The notes under the pieces are model-generated. The model had not been told where the DNA came from, searched no databases, and saw nothing but the letters and a program-made list of their open reading frames with translations. Positions 57,541 to 64,000 of a DNA stretch of 64,000 nt are shown piece after piece. Positions within the stretch are counted from its first letter, which is position 1; each line of letters begins with the position of its first letter. The stretch is from Misgurnus anguillicaudatus (lineage: Eukaryota; Chordata; Actinopteri; Cypriniformes; Cobitidae): assembly GCF_027580225.2 (NCBI RefSeq), contig NC_073361.2, forward strand, positions 30,987,001 to 31,051,000, read 5' to 3'. The translations under genes were made by a program, and so were the position numbers.

Positions 57541-59735
57541 ATCTTTAAAACTTGACAAAGAAACTTTCAACGTAACAGGTGCTCTACATTTAAAGTTCAG
57601 AGTCAATCTATTTACACAAAACTATTAATGTTTCTACGTGGATGTTGTTGTGGTTCTTCTGATGTTTGACAGCTGTGGTCACTATGAACTCGGATTGTTT
57701 GAAAACATCTACATTTTTCTAAAAGTATAAAATGAAGAGATAAAGGCATACAGTAATGATAACATGATTATCATATGTTAAACATATCACTGTTTGTATT
57801 TGTATATCTAGTTTGGTCAAGAAGAAATGAGAAGAAATTCAAGAGAATAGTTATCATTTATTCAAACCTCTTAAGCAGAGCTTATGTATCATCATATTCA
57901 TCGATTATTGTACAGAACAATAGAAATATTTGATATTTATATATATATTTACCTTTATATTCTGCATACATTTTCATACACACACATACATACATATATA
58001 TATTCTTTCTTCCTATTTTCTTAAATATATTTCCAAATGAAATGGAGTTATGCTTTACTCCTATAAAACATCCACCACCGGCATAACAAACACACACGGT
58101 CAGTCTTTATGTGTGTTTGGGTAGATTGAACAGAGCGCAATATAAACAATGGGTTCTTTCGTTGTGTTTTGATCTTTGGAAGACTGATTCTGCTTATGGC
58201 ATTACAACGTTTACATAATTCTTATATGGATATTATTATTGGCATTGATAGTGATGATTTATTATGGTGTAAAGTCAACATGAACATGTTTGCAAGCGAT
58301 ATAACTTCTGTAATCTGACATGTTTTCGAGATATTTAGTAAGAAAAACTAAAGGTTGTAAATTAATGTGATTCAGAAAAGAACCAGGAACTTACAAATGG
58401 TTGAAATGTTAGGCCTTGATGACATCACCCCAAAAAGTTGTTTTAGAGGCGGAGCTTAAGTTATTAGACTTGTTTTGTTGGTGCAACGGTGCACAATAAA
58501 CAAAAAAAAATGTGTTATGACAGTAAACTGTTACAATTTCATGTTGACTTTAATCATCATTATTATCGGATGAATCAAAGCCTGTAAATCGTGATGCTAA
58601 ACATGTACAGTAGCCTCATTTTTATTCATATAACCATGATATCATATTAATAAAATTCACCATATGTTTGTTCTCGTCATCCCCAAAACAATGTAGGAAA
58701 TACATTCTCACTGTCTGTCTATGATTGATTCGAGACGTCTGACCTTCCAGCTTCAACTGGTAAGACAAACATGTGCTCGAGATAACTTTAGCTTTCACTC
58801 TATCAGAGTGTTCATGTATTCCAGAGCGCTTCTCCTTTCCAATCCGCCACATCCGGTCCAAATCTGTCCTTCACTGGACGTCTTTCCCTGCCACTTCAAG
58901 TGCTTTTGTCTAATCTCATCCTAACTCTCTAGAATTCTCTCCTCTAGCTCTGAGTCGCTTCATCTCTCATACGTTCATTTTGCCCTTCAGAGGAAACAGT
59001 GAAGATAGAGAAAGCAGAAGAAAGCCTAAAAAGATGGACGAGGAAAGAAAAAGAAAGAAAAGGAGGCAGAGCATGAGGTTAGAAACGAAAGTGCTGCAAA
59101 AAGTCATCATCTATAGAAGAAGATGAAGAATTCGGCACATGAAAAGTAATTAAAGTTACGTAAGTGCTGTGTATGAAATTATAGGGCTCCTCGTGCTATT
59201 AGAAATATAAATGCCATGCTTAACAAAACAAATGATGTGTAATTCAGTGGGTCGAATGATTATGTGCATGTCAAATGGAATATAAAAAATATCTATATGA
59301 ATTATTACAGAATATAACCAAAGATGTATGAAACTATGGGTGGGTTGCACCAATAAGATTGCAACTGAGCAGAATTGAGAAGATATCCAGAATTTGTTGA
59401 TTAAAGTTAACTGAGTTTGGCAGAGTTAGTTTAAAGCAATGGAGTAACAGTAAAACCTAGGTTTAAACTGAATTGCCAAATTGTTAATTATTGGTAAAAC
59501 CTACTTTGTATGTACAAGCGGACGTCACGAAAGGAAATAAAAACTTGTTCTGTGATCATCAGAACCTAACAGAGGAGATCGGATTAAACCTTCCTGCTTC
59601 ACTTACTAAACTTCACCTTAAGCGTACAAAAACATAAAGGGCAGAATACTCACTTATTGTCAAGTAGAGCTGCAGGCTGAATTATCCATGCAGAGCTAAA
59701 TTTTTATGAACCATTTTATGTGGACAAACATAAAA
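57541..59735. other. Intergenic, no gene seen
   Basis: AT-rich sequence with a purine-rich tract at about 58990-59070. No exon-like frames with family resemblance were found. Confidence 0.5.
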
Positions 59736-59739
59736 AGTC

Positions 59740-59745
59740 TTTATT
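59740..59745 (-). terminator. Candidate shank1 polyadenylation signal
   Basis: AATAAA on the minus strand about 105 bases past the SHANK stop codon. Confidence 0.4.
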
Positions 59746-59848
59746 TCAGTCTGATCTTTCCCTCACTACAGTACATTTGTCCACCTTATGCTTTCTGATC
59801 TGTTTCATTGCTTCCTCTGAGCAACCAATCTACCCTTATTTTCCTATC

Positions 59849-62800
59849 TCACCTTTCTGTAAGTCTCTTAAGCGCACGTTCAATGTTCATGCGATGCCCG
59901 ACCCGACTCACGCCCAGATCCAGGAAGTCTTCTTTTGTCAGAGAAGGCAGATGGGAACCGTCAATCTCGTTGTCGAGAAAACGTTCCCGGTGTTCTGATA
60001 GATTCAGGTATGTCAGCCAATCAGCAACATCGTATTTGCTCCAGTAGGGGAGAGGTTTAGATACAAAGGGCTGATTGGGTGGAGGAGGGGTTAAGGGTGG
60101 GTAGCTCATACAAGAAGGGGAAGAACCTCCGGACATGTAGTTGGTGGGGGAGAGAGAGCTGGAGACCAGTACGGGGTTCGGAGGAACCACGTGGGATGGA
60201 AGTGGGAAGAGAGGAGAAGTTTGAGTGAAAAAGTGGTCTGACAATTGATGTGCTACTGCTAGTGGGGGTGTTAAAGGAGGCTGTATCTCATATGGGGAGC
60301 CATAAATGGGCGCAGATGGAAAAAGAGGGAGAGAGGACGGTCGTGGAGGTCCAGGTTGAGGGTGGTCTGAGCAGGAGATGAGGGGACTGGGTGCTCGACG
60401 GCGAGTGTATGAATGAGATTCTGCACGCCGTAGCTCCGGCCCGGAGAACTGAAACTCACACGCTTTACCACGATACTTAGAGCGATGCTTTGGAGACAAA
60501 GGATAGGGGGAGTAAGATGGAGACAGAGGAGAATGGGAGATAGAGGAGGGAGAGAGCGGTGGATGAGAGAGGGAAATTGGAGAAATGGGAGGATGAGGTA
60601 AGGACTGTGGAGACAGGGGTGCATGAGCGAGGGACAGAGGAGAGAGGGGGGCGTGAGGTAATGATGGAGGCGAGAGAACCCCATGAGGAAATGAAATAGG
60701 AGAGTTAAGTTGCGACCAGTCTTTGAGAGAAGTTGCAGGTGGGATTTGGGTGAGAGGTATTGGGTTGGGAGTTATGGCTTGGGTTAGGGAGGTCAAAAGA
60801 GGAACTGTGGGTACAGGGTTCGGGTTTAGAACTGCAGATGGGCAGTTAGATGTTAAAGAGTTTGGTGGTAGGTTTGAAGTGAACGAATGCTGAAGCGACT
60901 GTGCAGAGGAAGGGAGGAGAGGTGCACAGGCTGAGGGATCACTTGGCAACCTGTCAAAAATAAAATGAAAGGAAGTGTTTGTAAAACCAGTAAGATTCAG
61001 TCATACAAACAGGTTTCAACTTAGCTGAAAAAAAAACACTAATAAAACTAGACAAGTGCTTGCCCATGAAAAATTATTCCCCACAATGCTTGGATACTGT
61101 TCGAGATTGCAAGACCCCTAAAATTTCAAACAATGCTTGTTCAAGTGCTACAGTAACCTTAAGTATGACCAAAAGTGATGCTTATCCAAACAACTATTCT
61201 GGGTTATACAAATATCTGAACGCTTTTGTGATTTGTGTTTATGTTGATAGTGATAGTTGATATCTGACCTATGATTTTGCTGTGGTCCCTGGCTCTGCCA
61301 TCCACCAATCTGTTGTAGTTTACTGCTAAGTTCATTAATGATGCTGGCCTTAACATTGGACAGAGGGGAGTTCAATCGACGGTCCATAAACAATGGAATC
61401 TTCACAGCATTATCTCCTTCTTTTCCTTGTTCATGCTCCTCCTCTTCATTTGACCTGTACATGTTTGGAGCAGTGCTAGCCTGCCGTTGCAGCAGCGGTC
61501 CAGTTCGACCGTTCTCTGTTTGTGCGTGAAATTTTGACATGTTATGCATGTGTGTTTTGGCAAGGGGAGGGTTTGGAGGTTTGCTCTTTTGCACGTAAAC
61601 TTTGTTCTGAGTGCTATTTGTTTTCTGGGTGATTTTCTCAGTATGTGAAAGAGACAAATCAAGAGATACACTTTGGTGTTCTTTAAATCCATCGCCTATA
61701 ATTCCAGTCTCTATACTTTCTGTCATTCGATTTACTGATCTTTCCTGCCCTGGAGCCCCTCCTCTTTCTCTTTTTTCTGCAAGGTTTACCATGTGATGTT
61801 CACTGCTGTGACTGTCCAGTTCTTCAATTCCAGAATCAACCACGGTTTCCGACCACTCATGGCCCTTAACTGTTGTAGTAGGTCGGTCGCCTGAGACGAC
61901 AGATGCACTTTCTGAAGGCATTGTTGCAGTGACGGTCACTGCAGCTGCAGTTGCAGCCACAGTGGGATATGAAAGAGAAACGTTACTCTGGCCATGCGGC
62001 AAGCAGAAAAGGGGCTGAGGTCGATGCAGTGACATGGTTTCAGATGATGAGGGTGGAGCAGAAGGAGAACTGGAGGAAGGGAATGTTTGGGGAGATGGAA
62101 GAGATGGAGAAAGTACTGACTGAGTCAGATTTGCCACCTCACTGTCATAAGATGTAAGACTAGATGCCGCAGAGTCTCCTGCCTGTGGTGAATGTAAAGG
62201 TTGTGGTTGGCTGGTGTTTGGGTGTGATGAATGCTGGGAATAGACTTGGGGTTGAGTTTGGGGTGTGCTTGGGGGTGGTATTTTGGGACACAGCTGGGGA
62301 GGTGGGATGAGGGGAGATGGTGGAAAAAGAAAGGGATGTACAACAGCAGATGGATGGGCTGGTGACTGCTGTGAGTCAGCATGAGTGATGTCTGGTAGGG
62401 ACATGGCGTCTTGCGGGGGCTTGGAAACCATTTGCAGGGACTGTTGCTCTGGGAGTGACTGAGATCCTGACAGCTCATTCGCCTGTTGTTGCTGTTGATT
62501 GTATTTAGATGTTCCACGTGGGTCAATTTCTAATCCATTAGCAAACTGGATTGGTGGAGGTAAGGGCTCAGCAAAGACAAACTCATCGTCTATATCCACA
62601 GATGCAGCAGGAGGTGGAAGCACCATCACATCTCCACCTTCCCCAAGATTGCCCCCTCTTTTTGTCTCCTTTTCTCCCTCCCTCTCCATCCCACACTCTC
62701 TATTCCTGTCTTCCATTTTCTGTCTTCCCCTGTCATTTCTTCTCTCTGCCTCCTGGGAATCACTGCTGGGACTTTTGCCAGCTGTGCTGACTTCACTTTC

Positions 62801-64000
62801 CTTATCTAAAAAAGACGGTCTGCGAGGTGGAGGCTTGGGCGGTATCCTTTTATGCCCCTCCCTTTCTCTGTCTCGCACGTGAGTCTGGTACTGATTGGTT
62901 CTGTTATCCCGTTCCTGAACATGAGTTTGGAACTGTCTGGCTTGATTATCTGTAAAACGCACCTTGGATGCACCCTTTTCATCTCTATCCACAACATTCT
63001 GATCATTCCATTCCGTGGTGCCGGTCCCACCACCAGTTAATTCCAGCATCCTAGGTGACTGTGGGCGTCTCTGGGAAATTGTCCCACCTGCTGTTGGAGA
63101 AGAGCCACCAAGGTAGAGTGAGGTGTGTGACTGATAGATGTAGAAAGGAGGCACTGGTTTTTGGTTGGAAGGGGAAACGGCAGATGGAAAGGCTCCAGTG
63201 CTGGACAGCTGGCGACCAAAGTGACGATCTTCTCTACGAGTACGGCGATCGTCTTTAAGTGCTCTCTCTCGTGCTGCAAGTGCGAGTCCAAGTGGACTCG
63301 TTGGGTCTAAAACCTTCCCTGTCAAAGGGTGGATAAAGGTAGTGGCCTGATGAGGTGTAGCTGACGCATACTGCGGCAACCCAAATGCAGGCGGCATGCT
63401 TAAGGCGTCACCAGAGATCAACCCTTCATCGATAGATTTGGAAGGGCGTAAACGAGGAGTGGAGGAGCTAGGCTCCACTGAAGTCTGTGTAGATTCCTGC
63501 TCATCTAAGACGTCCTCCTCAGAGGAGTAGTAGAAAGAGGTGCTTCGCCTACGGTAGCGTTCACGTTCCTGCTGCGCTGTGCTCCTGCCCAGTGATTCCA
63601 GCTTTGATGGCATACTAGGTTGTGGGGGTGGAGTGGGTTTAGGAGTGTTTTGAGGCTTTCCCTCCACCTGTCCCTCATTAAGCTCAGCGGGTGTCTCCGT
63701 ATCCTCGCTGCTTGCACGGCTGCTGTGCCCCGAGCTGCTAGTAGATGGTGCTTTAACAATAATAGTTGGAATTGAAATAGAACTCTTCTCCACTTTGCCA
63801 GTTGTTTCCTCAACTTTACGTTGCTTCACCAACAGTCCCTTCCCACCCTGTCGACTTGCAACTTTGGCCACCATTGGTACTTGGTTACGCTGTGCGGTGG
63901 ACTGCTTGCTGCCCATGTCAGAGGGGGGTGTGGCATTGCTGTAGCCACGCCTCAGGCCACCCATTCTTGCTCCACTCATCTTGCTGGTATCAGTTTCTGC
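59849..64000 (-). CDS. shank1: SHANK postsynaptic scaffold, 3' part, most like SHANK1; truncated by window edge
   Basis: Master scaffold of the excitatory postsynaptic density. Two exons are seen: 64000-61269, open to the window edge, and 60950-59849, joined AG|G in frame. The large exon is Ser/Pro-rich and disordered. It carries a proline cluster (RIPPKPPPRRPSF), the acidic DDEFVFAEPLPPP segment with a PPxxF Homer ligand (PPIQF at 62543-62557), Gln and Pro runs, and the conserved NVKASIINELSSKLQQIGG near its end. The last exon holds a 30-bp-period repeat and the SAM domain (YWSKYDVADWL ... LDNEIDGSHLPSLTKEDF ... VGHRMNIERAL, about 59852-60050), which polymerises SHANK. The terminus ALKRLTER is closer to SHANK1 than to SHANK2 or 3 as I recall them, and mybpc2 and lrrc4b as neighbours support SHANK1. 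The N-terminal ankyrin, SH3 and PDZ parts lie beyond the window. Confidence 0.92.
60515..60694 (-). repeat. 30-bp in-frame coding repeat in shank1
   Basis: Six consecutive ten-residue units follow the pattern S-[LFI]-x-H-x-[PVS]-[LI]-S-P-x: SFPHGVLSPP, SLPHAPLSPL, SLAHAPLSPQ, SLPHPPISPI, SLSHPPLSPS and SISHSPLSPS. A decayed seventh is YSPYPLSPKH. It lies between the proline-rich region and the SAM domain. Confidence 0.9.

Noticed and set aside
60271..60684. 137-residue minus-strand frame, Pro/Ser/Leu-rich
   Set aside because: It is an alternate frame of the last SHANK exon, kept open by the 30-bp repeat and GC composition.
62125..62882. 127-133-residue frames on both strands
   Set aside because: They overlap the SHANK proline-rich exon in other frames and show no independent support.

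Overview
The window looks like a piece of a teleost genome, most likely a cyprinid. The evidence is vertebrate genes split by GT-AG introns, AT-rich introns full of short inverted-repeat DNA transposons, a degenerate Tc1-type transposon, and tRNA-derived SINEs including one resembling the zebrafish DANA family. The species is an inference, because no search could be run.

Four protein genes are present. (1) 118-20231, + strand: the gene for fast-type myosin-binding protein C (mybpc2), missing its 5' end, running from the C1 Ig domain through the M motif to C10 and the stop. (2) 28689-31208, - strand: a complete two-coding-exon lrrc4b (netrin-G ligand 3), a postsynaptic adhesion protein ending in the PDZ ligand ETQI, with a probable 5'UTR exon and GC-rich promoter region near 32.7-33.3 kb. 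(3) 41044-52077, - strand: a complete nine-exon PACSIN/syndapin gene (F-BAR plus SH3, 389 residues) with an unusually short linker and a 5'UTR exon at 55.3 kb. (4) 59849-64000, - strand: the 3' part of a SHANK gene, most like shank1 (proline-rich scaffold with a Homer ligand, then the C-terminal SAM domain), running off the right edge.

mybpc2, lrrc4b and shank1 match the gene content of human 19q13.33. A PACSIN gene between lrrc4b and shank1 is not part of that human region as I know it. Human chromosome 11 carries MYBPC3, PACSIN3, LRRC4C and SHANK2, and 22q13 carries PACSIN2 and SHANK3, so this window looks like a paralogon member that kept its PACSIN. Three of the four products (LRRC4B, PACSIN, SHANK) belong to families acting at synapses. 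MyBP-C is a sarcomere protein and is linked only by position.

Much of the rest is nested transposon debris. The most striking structure is an array of about 52 copies of an 82-bp unit (about 42.56-46.86 kb) inside the last large PACSIN intron. The whole array sits between inverted repeats of a GCCTCATTTATAAA-type element, its unit is continuous with that element's interior, and two other inverted-repeat elements have landed in array units. mybpc2 also shows three unusual exon-intron borders: an intron ending in TG, a donor replaced by a copy of the next exon's start, and a GT-to-GG donor with a 3-nt shift. Splice calls were read by eye from reading frame, consensus sites and family homology.
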